Of a stretch of DNA of 64,000 nt, positions 21,307 through 31,580 are shown in pieces. The translations under genes were made by a program, and so were the position numbers. A model generated the notes under the pieces. That model saw only the letters and a program-made list of their open reading frames with translations. It was not told the DNA's origin and made no database searches. The stretch's first letter is position 1, and each line of letters starts with the position of its first letter. The stretch is taken from the NCBI GenBank assembly GCA_946811185.2, contig OX328109.1, positions 44,004,129 through 44,068,128 on the forward strand, read 5' to 3'. The DNA is from Hippopus hippopus (Eukaryota; Mollusca; Bivalvia; Cardiida; Cardiidae).

Positions 21307-21460
21307 CAGGGTCTGTATTTACCAACTATTTTTAAGAACATTCTTAGTCTTATTCTCAAGAATTTTCAAAATTTGAAAGTAACACAACTTCTGATTGGCT
21401 AAACCAAATGGTTTAGCCAATCAGAAGTTGTGTTACTTTCTAAATTTAAAAACAGATTAA
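21307..21460. repeat. Family H foldback
   Basis: AAGTAACACAACTTCTGATT / AATCAGAAGTTGTGTTACTT arms around GGCTAAACCAAATGGTTTAGCC. Confidence 0.85.
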
Positions 21461-22005
21461 GAATAAAACTAATTATTATATTCCTATCAGTGAATTACTG
21501 GGGTTTCACAGTGATTTACAACACAAGTGATGATAATTATGGTATCATCACTTGTGACGATATAGTTTTAGAGTGTTTGCCGGAACTACTTTTTCCTATA
21601 TTGCTCATATTGTAACATTATTGATGATATTTAGAATAAAACGGGGTGAATTAGGAATATAATAAATAGGATAATCAACTAGTTGTGAGTGATATTAAAA
21701 ATCTCTCACTCGAATGGGGTTTGATGGCTATCTCACTCACTCATAAACTCATAAACTCATAATCTCACTCCCTTCCTCCCTCACTCACTCACTCCCTCCC
21801 TCCCTCACTCACTCACTCACTCACTCACTCACTCACTCACTCACTCACAAACTCACTCATAAACTCACTCACTCATAAACGCACTCATAAACTCAAACTC
21901 ACCCGGACTCGTGTTTTTCTACCGCATCACACCCCATTCCAGTGAGAGATTTTATATATCACACACAACCAGTTGATTAGCCTCTATGAATTGTTAGTGA
22001 ATACG
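21461..22005. repeat. Family G foldback with ACTC microsatellite in its centre
   Basis: Arms GATAATCAACTAGTTGTGAG and CACAACCAGTTGATTA, each followed inward by a TCTCACTCGAATGGGGT / ACCCCATTCCAGTGAGAGA pair. Between them, 21730-21905 is a CACTCA-type repeat. A second copy without the microsatellite is at 33437-33720. Confidence 0.8.
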
Positions 22006-22033
22006 GACCCGGGTCAAACCTTTATTTCAACAG

Positions 22034-22168
22034 GCCGTGTGGATCACTGCTACTGTGCCATATATTGTTCTGCTGATTTTACTTGTTCGTGGGGCCACAC
22101 TTCCGGGGGCGGGGCAGGGTATCAAGTATTATCTTAAACCTCAGTGGTCCAGGCTGCTTGAAATAGGG
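22034..22168 (+). CDS. SLC6A4: SLC6 transporter exon: TM5 and extracellular loop 3
   Basis: Acceptor TTTCAACAG, phase 0 at both ends, donor GTAAGT, 45 codons. It encodes [20 protein letters not shown] (TM5), then [16 protein letters not shown] and the loop ending LLEIG. RGxTLPGAxxGIxxYLxP is an SLC6 signature. The preceding 3.5 kb intron holds the 33-bp minisatellite and the ACTC-rich foldback element. Confidence 0.96.
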
Positions 22169-22411
22169 GTAAGTTTCCGATTTCTTCTAGGGTCAGATTC
22201 TATTGTCAAATGAAGTATATTTATAAAGTGTATAATACTAGAAGCACATGGCTAAGTTCAACAGAACTTCAAGTTAATCTTCTTAGTGCTTTTTAGTCAT
22301 AATTAAGAATATTTTTCAGACACATAAAGTTTGTAGAGGTATTTTTGACATTTTTTAAATGCTATAGCGATGAATTGTCATATTTTGGTATCACATAACG
22401 GTTCTACAAGT

Positions 22412-22662
22412 GAACCATGCTCTGTAAAAAAAAGGGTTTAATGCACCTGCAGAGAGTATATCGACCCATGTCAGACTGTGCAGCTTGCGCAGGCTGATCT
22501 GGGCCGAAACCTTTTTTTGTAATTGGCCAATTTTAAAGGACCAGTCTACTCCATGATTCAGTCTGTTGTTTGACAAAATGGATTTTATGGATCCAAAACT
22601 GTATGATGACTTGCTTGGTATGATGCATCACAGAGATGCATGAATCCCTTAGACCATGGCCC
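22412..22662 (+). repeat. Family A MITE
   Basis: TGAACCATGCTCTGTAAAAA start, partly decayed hairpin, GATCCAAAACTGTATGATG, end CTTAGACCATGGCCC. Confidence 0.8.
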
Positions 22663-22667
22663 AAATA

Positions 22668-22930
22668 TGGCCTGCAACATGCGAAAAGGGGCATTCGGAC
22701 ATTTGCGTAAAGTGTCGTCTCGGACCAGCCTGCGCAGTCCGCGCAGGCTAATCCGAGACGGCACTTTACGACTACATCAGATTTTGTGCTACAGTAGACT
22801 TGCGCAAAACAGAAAATTACATAAAAACGGAAAGTGTCGTTTCGGATTAGCCTGCGCGGACTGCGCAGGCTGATCCGAGACAACACTTTACGCAAATGTC
22901 CGAATGCCCCTTTTCGCGTGTTGCAGGCCA
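22668..22930. repeat. Family B MITE
   Basis: Complete, from GCAACATGCGAAAAGGGGC to TTTTCGCGTGTTGCAGGCC, lying 6 bp after the A copy and sharing its GCCTGCGCAGTCCGCGCAGG core. Confidence 0.9.
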
Positions 22931-23255
22931 TATTATTGCTACCATGCTATAGCCATTAAAGCATGGCGATAGTTGCAATAATATTGACAAATAGTATATG
23001 CTATAGCCATAAATTGACATAACAGGTAAAAAGTAACTTTTGTAGCATTATTGACGCCAGCTTTTACCTGCTTTAACCAGAAAGCTAGGAACAGAAAACG
23101 TTGACCTGTAGAAATATTGTTAACGCTTTTTCCACGAGGATGACCATAAATCGGCATTATTATGGTATACATGACGTTGGTAGAAATGTTCATGAAACAT
23201 TTTATATGCCTTTTACATTCTATATTAATAAAGTTTTTTTTATGTTTATCATTAG

Positions 23256-23359
23256 GTCTGGCTTGACGCTGCGGCTCAGATTTTCTTCAGTTTAGGTCCT
23301 GGGTTCGGGACTTTGCTAGCATTATCAAGTTATAACAAATTCAACAATAATTGTTACTT
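23256..23359 (+). CDS. SLC6A4: SLC6 transporter exon: TM6 with unwound SLGPG region
   Basis: Phase 0 start after ATTAG, phase 2 end at donor GTGAGT. It encodes [20 protein letters not shown], then [11 protein letters not shown]. Gln and Ser of AQIFFSLG match human SERT Gln332 and Ser336, chloride-site residues; the Phe between them matches Phe335 of the binding pocket. [10 protein letters not shown] is the conserved TM6-TM7 cytoplasmic loop. Confidence 0.97.
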
Positions 23360-24179
23360 GTGAGTAGCTCTAAGATCATAATAAAAATTACTGTAGATAA
23401 TTTTTTTTTTATGTTTGCTATCCATCACTCGACATGTTATCCGAAGCTCGTTCAATGGTGGAAAGACAAATACTAAGATTTTATAAAGTGAACAATGTCA
23501 TTTTATTGCATGTGTTTTCAAGATGTTACAACCAAAACTAAATATTAAAAGCCAGCAATAAAATGACGAAAATACTGATATACTTTCCACCTTGAAGCTG
23601 TGTGATCCTTTATCTAAGCTTTTAGCAGTTAACTACTTCGAAAATGCCTCGCTGAAAATGAACAATCAATGTAAGCAAGGTTTGATACATGAATTCATTT
23701 GAAACATTACTGCAAATGGAATTAATCTTTACTACCAAATTTCTCAATTTTGTAACAGCATATTTCCGTGATTTGCTACTGGGAAAAAAGTTGTTTACGA
23801 ATTGATGACGACGCTTCGACCATTCTTGTAAGATGTTAGCTAGAAGCTTCAAAAAGAATACCTTTTAGACCTCACTAGATCATATTGTTGTATAAAACTC
23901 GGCATAACTAATTTCAATGTACATGCATTTAGCATTTATGCCTACACACAAAATCGTATTTTAATCGTAGCCATACACAGTGTTTTCAAATGATGCGCAT
24001 GCGCTGTAGGACATTTAAGTTGGGTCAACAAAGTGACAGGTATATGCTGAGATTTGTTTCTTGTCAGTACAGAACAGCATAAATTTATCACTACATTATC
24101 GGACCAAAACCTCTCCCAGAAAATGATTTAGTTACACAACAGGAAAGCTGACATGAAATTTCTTTCTTTCTTATTTCAG
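23360..24179. other. Intron without recognised repeat
   Basis: About 820 bp between the TM6 and TM7 exons with none of the MITE families, unlike most other introns here. No exon evidence. Confidence 0.5.
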
Positions 24180-24304
24180 AGACGCCACTATGACGTCAAT
24201 AATAAATTGTATGACGTCATTGTTAGCGGGTTTTGTAGTGTTTTCAGTTTTGGGTTACATGGCGCACATGCAAAGTGTTTCGGTTGAGGCCCTTGCCGTA
24301 CAGG
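24180..24304 (+). CDS. SLC6A4: SLC6 transporter exon: TM7 and start of loop EL4
   Basis: Acceptor TTATTTCAG, phase 2 start completing a Leu codon, phase 1 end at donor GTATGT. It encodes DATMTSIINCMTSLLAGFVV and then FSVLGYMAHMQ. Asn and Ser of INCMTS match human Asn368 and Ser372 of the chloride site. The following VSVEALAVQ is the EL4 lead-in, a variable part of the family. Confidence 0.96.
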
Positions 24305-24385
24305 GTATGTACAATTAATTATTTTCTCTGATTGGTTGAATCTTCAGCCACGCCCAAGTGTCCTTACAATCCCACTCTTCTTTTT

Positions 24386-24623
24386 AACTCTTTACACCAC
24401 ACAATCCTATGTTTTTTTTTTAAATGACTCTGGGGAAGGGGCCTTTTGAAAACATTGTGGGAAAAGAAGAAAATGCTGGTTACCAGCATTTTCTTCTTTT
24501 CCCACAATGTTTTCTACCCGTTGAATGACAAATTTTGCGTTTTGAGTAACATTTTATATGTCATCTGCAAATGTTTTCAATTTGGACCAGGCTAAAATTT
24601 TTGCCTTGCGCTACAGAGTTAAT
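24386..24623. repeat. Family C MITE, complete
   Basis: Full copy. The arms read GGGAAAAGAAGAAAATGC and GCATTTTCTTCTTTTCCC, with the G to A change present on both sides compared with other copies. Confidence 0.9.
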
Positions 24624-24954
24624 GTAGCAAGAGAGACTCTTTCTGGCGCTGAATTTTTAATACACAATATTGCTTATGTCTTAGAATGTGTAATCAGTTA
24701 AATGACAGAATCACCGGTAGAAGTAAAATTCTGATACATAATTTGATTGGACAACCTAGTCACGTGATTTTGATGTCTAAATATAGACACGAAAATGGAG
24801 TGTGTTCACTTTTTACACTTTTCGTGACTGTACCAACTGGTTTTTACAAATCAGTCTGTTTTGACGCTGAATTCTCGATTAAATAAAATACAATTAAACA
24901 GTGATAATAGCAAATAAAATGCTGTCTGCACGTGGTGTTTTGATAAGAGAATAA

Positions 24955-25990
24955 TACAATACAGATTAAGATGAATCTGCACTTTCTGTGCTGTCTGAGC
25001 TTGATCTAAATGCAGTCCGCACAAGTGCCTAATTTTGTATATTGTACTTAACGTGCTAAGAATTATTAAAATGAAAATGTTCTGATAGAATTAAAACCTA
25101 TATATTGCCATTTCAAAGATTTTCTTGCTGCAAAACTTCATCGTTTCGTACAGACTAGAGAGGATTTTTAAGACCGGACTTCTTGTATATATATATTGAT
25201 AATTACATGTCTTTCAGATCAAAATATCGGGTAGCGTGGATCAAAGATCAGACTGCACGTTCTGTGCAGTCTGATCTTTGATCTACGCTGGCCGCAAAGG
25301 CGCCTTGAGTTGTGCTTTGCCAGCCTTAAAATTTACCTTTAACTGCTGAATAATTGAAACGAAAATTTCCACTCAATGGTAAAAACTCAAATATCGCGGT
25401 TTCAAAGTTGATTTCACCGAAAAGAAAATAACGTATCGAAGAGTGTAGATGAAAGATCAGACTGCACGTTCTGTGGGGTCTGATCTTGATCTTCATTGGC
25501 CGCAAGGGCGCCTTGAATTGTGCTTTGCCAGCCATAAAGTTAAAAAAAGCCTTTTCAGTTTCTGGCTTATAACAGGTAAACGTTTATGATAAGCAAAAAA
25601 TATTGCATTTCATCTCACCAGGGATACGATTAAATCGGCAAAAACTTGCAATAAAAAACCCAGTCAATTTGCCGATTTTCTGTTTTTTCAAGATATTATT
25701 TTACGATGTTACGCAGGAAAAAGATCCGATAAAAATAACGTTTCATTGAAATCAACAAGAATTTTCCCAGGGAAATTGAAAACGTCAGATAAAATTCCTC
25801 TAAAGTTATTTCTATGTCAGAAATTTGATAACATAACTTTCTCAGTTAGATTAGTAGCAGATTATTTTGGATATGTACTTTAACACTTAAAAAGCTCTTT
25901 TTCACAGCTACAGTTGGCTTTGCGGCCAGTATAGATCAAGATCAGACTGCGCGAAACGTGCAGTCTGATCTTGATCTATACTGTCCGCTT
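24955..25990. repeat. Cluster of four family D hairpins
   Basis: Hairpins near 24965-25020 (decayed), 25225-25300, 25438-25510 and 25915-25985. Copies two and three share the flank AAGGCGCCTTGA(G/A)TTGTGC and TTTGCCAGCC, so they form a tandem duplication of a D variant about 210 bp long. Confidence 0.75.
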
Positions 25991-26321
25991 TTCTGAGTCA
26001 TTCTGGATATAAGCAACCATTATGTTGCAATTATTTTGGTTTCATTTCTAGAATAAAAATGTCTGTTGGGTTCTTTTCGGATTTCTAAGGGTACAGATCT
26101 GTTATAGTCGTCAAATTTCATACCAGATTTTTCGAACATTTCTTTGGCGACCGCGTCGTGGCAATATGTAGAAGATATAATCCGTCCATCATTACCTCCG
26201 TCATGTTTTCTGTACGAATTATAGAAGGACTTTATAATTTTTATTATGTTGATGTCTTCTTTTGTAAAACTCCTATGCTTTGGTCATTGCACAGGAACAC
26301 ACGTACAAAGCGTTCAAATAT

Positions 26322-26580
26322 CAGCCATGCCTTGTGAAAAGGGAGGTAAATGCATTTGCAAAAAGTATCGACCAATGTCGGCCTGTGCAGTCCGCGCAGG
26401 CTGGTCTGTGTCGAAAATCTTGGCTTTTGGCAAATTTTCTGCATGTCCAAGGACCATTCTACCTTCGTATATTGCCGGTTGTTGGACAAAATCGATTTTA
26501 TGGATCCAACATTATGTAGTGAATTGCTTGGTATCATGTATCACGGAGATATATTAAGCCCCTTTACACAGAGCAGGACG
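26322..26580 (+). repeat. Family A MITE
   Basis: CAGCCATGCCTTGTGAAAAG start, hairpin GACCAATGTCGGCCTG, GGATCCAACATTATGTAGTG, end ACAGAGCAGGACG. Confidence 0.8.
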
Positions 26581-26608
26581 CATATCGTCTTTCTCATTCG
26601 CAACATTT

Positions 26609-26750
26609 CGTAATCAGAGAGTGCAATCTGATCAAGGATCTCCACTGTCCGATACAGTGAGTTTTTTTTCTGGCGAAGAGAGCTTTAATTTGTCAATATT
26701 TTGGATTTTCCAGTTGCCTGAAAATGATAATTTAATCTATCTTATCTCAA
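26609..26750. repeat. Family D right-half fragment
   Basis: GTGCAATCTGATCAAGGATC, CACTGTCCGATACAG and a decayed tail. Confidence 0.55.
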
Positions 26751-26950
26751 GTTATGCAATGTTATTTAATTTTTTTAGCAGTAACACAGTTAAGTAATGC
26801 TTTCGTAAATTGAATTTTGACACACTCAATTTAACTTTGATTGACAGGCTGTGTGGAAATTATGAAATTAACACGTTTTTACTTACCTACTTTTGAAATA
26901 CTTTTTAAGAGGTAGTTTTAAAGATTAATTGTAACATTAAATGATGAGGG

Positions 26951-27158
26951 CCTGAATTCTCTTTCTATCTTTCTTTCCTTTTTCTTTCTTTCTTTCTTTC
27001 TCTTTCTTTTTTCTCTTCCTTCTTTCTTTCTTCCTCCCTCCTCCCTCCCTCCCTTCCTTCCTTCCTCCCTTCTTTCCTCCCTTCCTTCTTTCCTTCCTTC
27101 TTTCCTTCCTTCTTTCTTTCCTTCCTTCCTTCCTCCCTTCATCCCTCCCTCCCTCCCT
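26951..27158. repeat. TTTC/CTTC/CCTC polypyrimidine microsatellite
   Basis: About 200 bp of almost pure C/T on this strand; the Lys/Arg/Glu-rich frames on the other strand are artefacts. Confidence 0.95.
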
Positions 27159-27273
27159 GTCCGCAGTGTGTGTAGGCTGACTTGGGTCGAAACTTTTTGC
27201 TATTTGTAAATTTTCTGGATAGGAAAGGACCATTCTATCTCCAGATCCAGTAGTTTGTTGAATTAAATAGATT
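27159..27273 (+). repeat. Family A fragment starting at its hairpin
   Basis: Begins at GTCCGCAGTGTGTGTAGGCTG, the second arm of the hairpin, directly against the microsatellite, and runs to TTGTTGAATTAAATAGATT. Confidence 0.7.
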
Positions 27274-27274
27274 T

Positions 27275-27537
27275 GAGCCGTGCTCTGTAAAAGGGGGGCT
27301 TAATGCATCTGCGAAAAGTATTGACTCAGGTCAGCCTGCGCAGTCCGCGCAGGCTGACCTGGGCCGGAACTTTTCGCTATTGGTCAATTTTCTGTTTGTC
27401 CAAGGAACAGTTTACCTAATGATTAAGTCGATTATTTAAAAGAGTGGCTCTTATGGATCCATAATTATGTGATGACTTGGGCTGGTATAATTTATCACGG
27501 AGACGCATTAAGCCCCCTTTTGCCAGAGCGTGGAGCA
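27275..27537 (+). repeat. Family A MITE, complete
   Basis: GAGCCGTGCTCTGTAAAAGG start, arms GACTCAGGTCAGCC / GGCTGACCTGGGCC, end TTTTGCCAGAGCGTGG. A further A 3' fragment follows at 27541-27612. Confidence 0.88.
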
Positions 27538-27817
27538 TTTTAGTGATCCATAATTATGTTATATTTTGCTTGGTATATAATAGTAGGCATCAACCTCCCT
27601 ATTGCCAGAGCATTACTTATTAATTAAATATGGCGTCGAAAGTTTTAACAAGATAAGCCGAATGAAATGTTCCGAGTAAATCGGTTAAGCCAATGAAGTT
27701 TTTCAAAACGGTGATTATTTTACAAATAAAACCAGAAATGTTACGGGAGAGAAACAATCTCAGTCACTTCTGTTACTTTGAATCTGTGTGCCGATACTTA
27801 TCTGTTTACTCAGCGTT

Positions 27818-28030
27818 TTACTCTTAGGCTGTTAAGCGTGACTCAAGGATCTTGTGTGGACAGTATAGATCAAGATCAGACTGCACATAACGTGCAGTCT
27901 GATCTTGATCTACACTGTCCGATACGTTGAGATTTCTCCGATGAGCGAAATCTTGAAATGGTAAACTGTGGGTTTTCACGATTGGCTGAAAATCTTTAGT
28001 TTTCTTTATTTAACGGTTTATGGGTTAACA
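27818..28030 (+). repeat. Family D MITE
   Basis: CTTAGGCTGTTAAGCGTGAC, hairpin GATCAAGATCAGACTGCACA and complement, tail GGGTTTTCACGATTGGC. Confidence 0.85.
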
Positions 28031-28054
28031 CGTTTATCGTCATAGGAGAGAAAT

Positions 28055-28135
28055 GAGGCTTTTGCGGACGGTATAGATCAAGATCAGATTGTACAGAATG
28101 TGCAGTCTGCTCTCGGATTTATATCGTCCGCTAAT
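28055..28135. repeat. Family D hairpin fragment
   Basis: GCGGACGGTATAGATCAAGA...ATATCGTCCGC, hairpin only. Confidence 0.65.
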
Positions 28136-28144
28136 TGCTGTTTT

Positions 28145-28400
28145 CGAGGGTACTGAAGTTATATCGTGGCGGACAGCGCACCTATCTGTGCTGTCCTGGA
28201 GTTTCTTTTACCAGTACTTCGCACAACATTTTTTTCCAAGCCCATGGCTGCTTTCCAACATAAATATCATCGAAACAATGTTCAATGGCGAGAGAGGAAT
28301 GAAATCAGTCGCAAGAACTGTCAGCGGTCCTCACGAAGAAATTGGGTCCAGCTGGGGTGCCAAATCAGCGATCCCAGGCTTTCAAGCCCAATACATTACC
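28145..28400 (-). mobile_element. S2 SINE, minus strand, decayed
   Basis: Plus-strand text TATATCGTGGCGGACAGCGC, ACCAGTACTTCGCACAAC, CCAAGCCCATGGCTGC and GAAGAAATTGG corresponds to the reverse of S2; the tRNA head is degraded. Confidence 0.65.
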
Positions 28401-28544
28401 GAATGAAGTAAAGCAGCTCTGCTTATGGGTAGGTACCCAGTGGTTTGATGAAAGGATATATGAATTACAAGATACAAATTTACAGGAAAGCATGGACAGG
28501 TGCCATGGTTGTCGAGATATAATTGCAGTACTTTTGAAAACAGT

Positions 28545-28755
28545 TTTAACTCCTTCATTACTGAATAAAAAAATGCATTTTCTCAAAGGCTACAAATACA
28601 TTTCCTCTGCAAGATTAAAAGAGAGTTCAGTCATAATCTAGAATAAAGCAGTGGACAGTTTAGATCAGAGATCAGACTGCACGTTCTGTGCAGTCTGATC
28701 TTGATCTACACTGTCCACAAAAGTTTCTGGTGTCGTCTATGGTATGGAAAGAGTT
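28545..28755. repeat. Family D long variant
   Basis: Flank CATTTCCTCTGCAAGAT and AATCTAGAATAAAGCAGTGG, hairpin, then GTCGTCTATGGTATGGAAAG. The same variant lies in opposite orientation at 58728-58955. Confidence 0.75.
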
Positions 28756-28830
28756 AAACGACTAGAAATGCAAAAAAGGCAAAATACCGAAAACGAAAAC
28801 ATTGCACAAGCGTCTGTTTAATTGTTTATA

Positions 28831-29309
28831 CAGGGTGGGCCAAAAGTAGGGTTACAGTCGACATTTAGTAGATTTACAAATGACACTTAGACATGTTACA
28901 TGTCTTTTTTCTTTTTAAACATTTTATTACATTTTCATTTCTTACAATCAATTAGTTTAGAATTGTTCATGCACTTTTGTTTAACAATTTAATTGCATGT
29001 GAGTGGGAACATTTAATCTCTCAAGTGCCCAAAATGTGTACCTTCAACATTGCAATATTCTTCATATCTGTCCAAAACACTCTGACACACAGAACGACAC
29101 AAATTCCGATCTCCATCAATTTCAGTAAGTGCATCCGAAATGAAATATTTTAATTTATTCGGTGTGCGGGGATTTTTTTCATAAACCTTGTTCTTGACTC
29201 TGATTCTGGATTCGAATTTTCATAAACTAGAATAATGATAATAATAATAATAATAATAGAAATAGTACACAAAATACAAAAACTGTTACCCTACTTTTGG
29301 CCCATCCTG
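28831..29309 (-). mobile_element. mariner-like element, internally deleted
   Basis: Inverted ends CAGGGTGGGCCAAAAGTAGG and CCTACTTTTGGCCCATCCTG flanked by TA on both sides (28829-28830, 29310-29311). About 479 bp. The minus strand keeps the 3' end of a transposase frame (29013-29198). A (AAT)n run sits at 29233-29262. Confidence 0.85.
29013..29198 (-). pseudogene. mariner-type transposase, C-terminal remnant
   Basis: Without an ATG, the minus strand reads 61 codons beginning VKNKVYEKNPRTPNKLKYFI and ending CNVEGTHFGHLRD before TAA. The pattern (VK.KVY..NPRTP.EL...I...I, then C....G.HF.H) is the usual end of mariner-family DDE/D transposases. The catalytic domain is missing, so it cannot encode an active enzyme. 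No frameshift in what remains. Confidence 0.8.
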
Positions 29310-29356
29310 TATAAAGTTGAGAAATAAGATGTATTGTTTTTTTTTAACTTTTTCAG

Positions 29357-29469
29357 GCCCGGGTTTAGTGTTTTTCGTGTACCCCGAGGCTATTGCCACC
29401 CTACAGGGCTCCGTATTTTGGGCAATCATATTCTTTTTACTTCTAATTACACTTGGACTCGACAGCACG
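29357..29469 (+). CDS. SLC6A4: SLC6 transporter exon: loop EL4 and TM8
   Basis: Acceptor TTTTTCAG, phase 1 start, phase 0 end at donor GTAAGT. It encodes [18 protein letters not shown], then [20 protein letters not shown]. Asp and Ser of GLDST match human Asp437 and Ser438, which coordinate Na2 and face the substrate. The preceding 5 kb intron is the longest and carries a mariner relic ending 48 bp upstream; a family A MITE starts about 42 bp downstream. Confidence 0.96.
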
Positions 29470-29510
29470 GTAAGTGCGTTTTTCTTTCTTTGTGCACAAA
29501 ATTCTATTTT

Positions 29511-29765
29511 AGCTCTGTGAAAAGGGGGCTTAATGCATCTGCAAAAAGTATTGATCCATGTCAGCCTGCGCAGTCCGCGCAGGCTGACATGGATCAACAC
29601 TTTTTGCTATTTGTAAATTTTCTGCATGTCCAAGGACAACTGTTCCCCAAGGATTAGTCAATCGTTAGGCTAAATGGATTTTATGGATCCCTAATTATGT
29701 GATTACTTGCCCGGTATAATGCATCACAGAGATGCATTAAGCCCCCTTTTGCCAGTGCATGGCCC
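29511..29765 (+). repeat. Family A MITE, close to the TM8 exon
   Basis: AGCTCTGTGAAAAGGGGGCTT start; arms TTGATCCATGTCAGCC / GGCTGACATGGATCAA match each other perfectly; end TTTTGCCAGTGCATGG. Confidence 0.88.
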
Positions 29766-29799
29766 ATTTTATTTTTTGCTAATTGTTTGCTGTTTAAAG

Positions 29800-30422
29800 A
29801 GGCCCTTATACTCATTTTCAGCCAGTTTTAACTCATTTTGTCTTTATTTTATCAAACTATAGTCATTCTTATATCTTCATGCCAAATATTGCGCCTGACG
29901 GTTGCAAGGTTGCTTAGATGACGGTCGATAGAAAATGCATTTCGCTGAGTTGCGGCCTTCCATGTAAACAGACTCGTCGTTTCCGGTTTTTGAATCGAAG
30001 ATTTCCGATATATCCGTTATACACTCGGATAGATTCGTATGATGATCATGCATTCTGTCACGTGACTATATTTGACCTTCGCCCTTCGTATTATGAGGTA
30101 AACAAAGGAAAATGGAGGCTTCTCTGTTGCAGCCTCGGAGGTCGCGGCCTATATGCAAATTACACCGTATCCGACTCTAGGCGGAAACCAACGATAAATT
30201 TCCGTGACGCACCGCCATTGTTTACAGCTTCGATCGTCAGCCAGTTTTCTTCTGACCAATGTTCGGTTTCTAATAGAAATCTCCGTGTTTCTTTTTTTCA
30301 ATTACACCATATATGTCAGTAATCTATCCATGTTTACACAAAGGACTGATTTCTGTACCATTCTAAATTGTTTGAAATTTAACAGCGTTTTTGCTCACCG
30401 GCTGTAGACGGGCATCTTTAAC
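29800..30422 (+). repeat. Family J repeat, long copy with promoter-like motifs
   Basis: Start and end match 46670-47016 (ATCTTCATGCCAAATATTGC, GATGGTTGCAAGGTTGC-type, and near the end CGGCTGTAGACGGGCATCTTTAA). The extra interior is GC-rich for this window and has CACGTG (30059-30064) and the octamer ATGCAAAT (30153-30160). A 134-codon frame at 29918-30322 spans it; no domain recognised. Confidence 0.65.
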
Positions 30423-30534
30423 ACCGCTATCTACACTGTGTCATTTATATATGCGAGCTGTGGCTTTGACATGGCTAAACTACAGTTCAATGCGCAAAAC
30501 TCGAAAGAATTAATCCGTTCAGTGCGAAATATAT

Positions 30535-30749
30535 GAGCTATGCTCTGTGGAAAAAGGGCTTGATGCATCTGCAAAAAGTATCGACCTGGTCAGCCTGCGC
30601 GTCATTTAACTGTATGTCAAAGGGCCAGTCTACCTCATGATTCATTTGGTTGTTGGACGAAATGGGTTTTATAGGTCCGTAATTATAGGACGACTTGCTT
30701 GGTATATAATGAATCATGGAGATGCATTAAACCCCCTTTTGCCAGAACT
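30535..30749 (+). repeat. Family A MITE, hairpin arm deleted
   Basis: GAGCTATGCTCTGTGGAAAA, then GGTCAGCCTGCGC joined directly to CATTTAACTGTATGTC; the second hairpin arm is gone. Confidence 0.8.
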
Positions 30750-30884
30750 TTTGATGGCCGAAAATAGAATTTACTGAAAGCGGGTTGTATTTCCGGTTGT
30801 ACACCGTTAAAACTGCTGCTCTTTTTGAGTGGTGTCTCCTGTCGCTTTCGATAGTATTTTAGTTTTATCACAACAACAACTCAC

Positions 30885-31040
30885 TTAAAAGTTTATTTTT
30901 ATTCCTGGATTTTACCAACACTAGGCGAGGGCTCTATGGTGTCTTGCGCATGGGACCTCCATAAAAAAAAAAAAAACCCAGGGCCACAGTCGAGAATCGA
31001 ACCAAGGCCATGTCGATAACTCTGACCGAAGCAGAACGAA
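30885..31040 (-). mobile_element. S1-type SINE, minus strand, partial
   Basis: TTTTACCAACACTAGGCGAGGG, GTGTCTTGCGCATGGGA and CGAGAATCGAACCAAGGCC (reverse B box). Confidence 0.6.
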
Positions 31041-31274
31041 AAAAAAAAATTGCTGTTGGAAAGCTTGGCCTAACGTTAAGCAATAATCTTCAGTTTGTAA
31101 AACAAAAGGCCGTGCGGTATCAGAACCCCGAATGCCTACATGCACACGTAGATAAAGCAACAAGTCACTCGTGAAATTCAGTGCCAAAAAAATCGAGGCT
31201 GGGTTACTGATGACCTTTATAGAACGTTCAAGCCAGACAGCCGATGAGCCTAAAAAAAGCCTTTTTTGACCCCT

Positions 31275-31470
31275 TAACCCTTAGGCTGCTGAGCGCGACT
31301 CAAGGATCTTTTGCGGACAGTGTAGAACAAGATCAGATTGCATAGAACGTGCAGTCTGATCTTGGATCTACACTGTCCGTTGAGGTGATATCCCCCTCCC
31401 AACATATATGAAATAGCAATACATGTACTTGGAGTCTTAAAACCGACTGGAAAGTATCGTTAAGGGTAAA
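31275..31470 (+). repeat. Family D MITE
   Basis: TTAACCCTTAGGCTGCTGAG, hairpin with GATCAGATTGCATAGAACGT, ACACTGTCCGTTGAGG. Confidence 0.85.
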
Positions 31471-31495
31471 AATATCAAGGACAACGTCGGTGACT

Positions 31496-31580
31496 ATTGT
31501 AGACACTGTAGATCAAGATCAGACTGCGCATAACGCGCAGTCTGATCCTTGATCTACAGTGTCTGATGTTTTGTGAAGAT
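31496..31580. repeat. Family D hairpin, perfect
   Basis: ACACTGTAGATCAAGATCAG / CTGATCCTTGATCTACAGTGT around ACTGCGCATAACGCGCAGT. Confidence 0.8.

Noticed and set aside
22533..22931. 132-codon minus-strand frame as a gene
   Set aside because: It runs through family A and B MITEs; the same peptide text recurs at other B copies.
26918..27233. Lys/Glu/Gly/Arg-rich frames
   Set aside because: They translate a polypurine/polypyrimidine microsatellite.
29918..30322. 134-codon frame as a host gene
   Set aside because: It lies in a transporter intron within repeat J; the second copy lacks the middle and keeps no frame.
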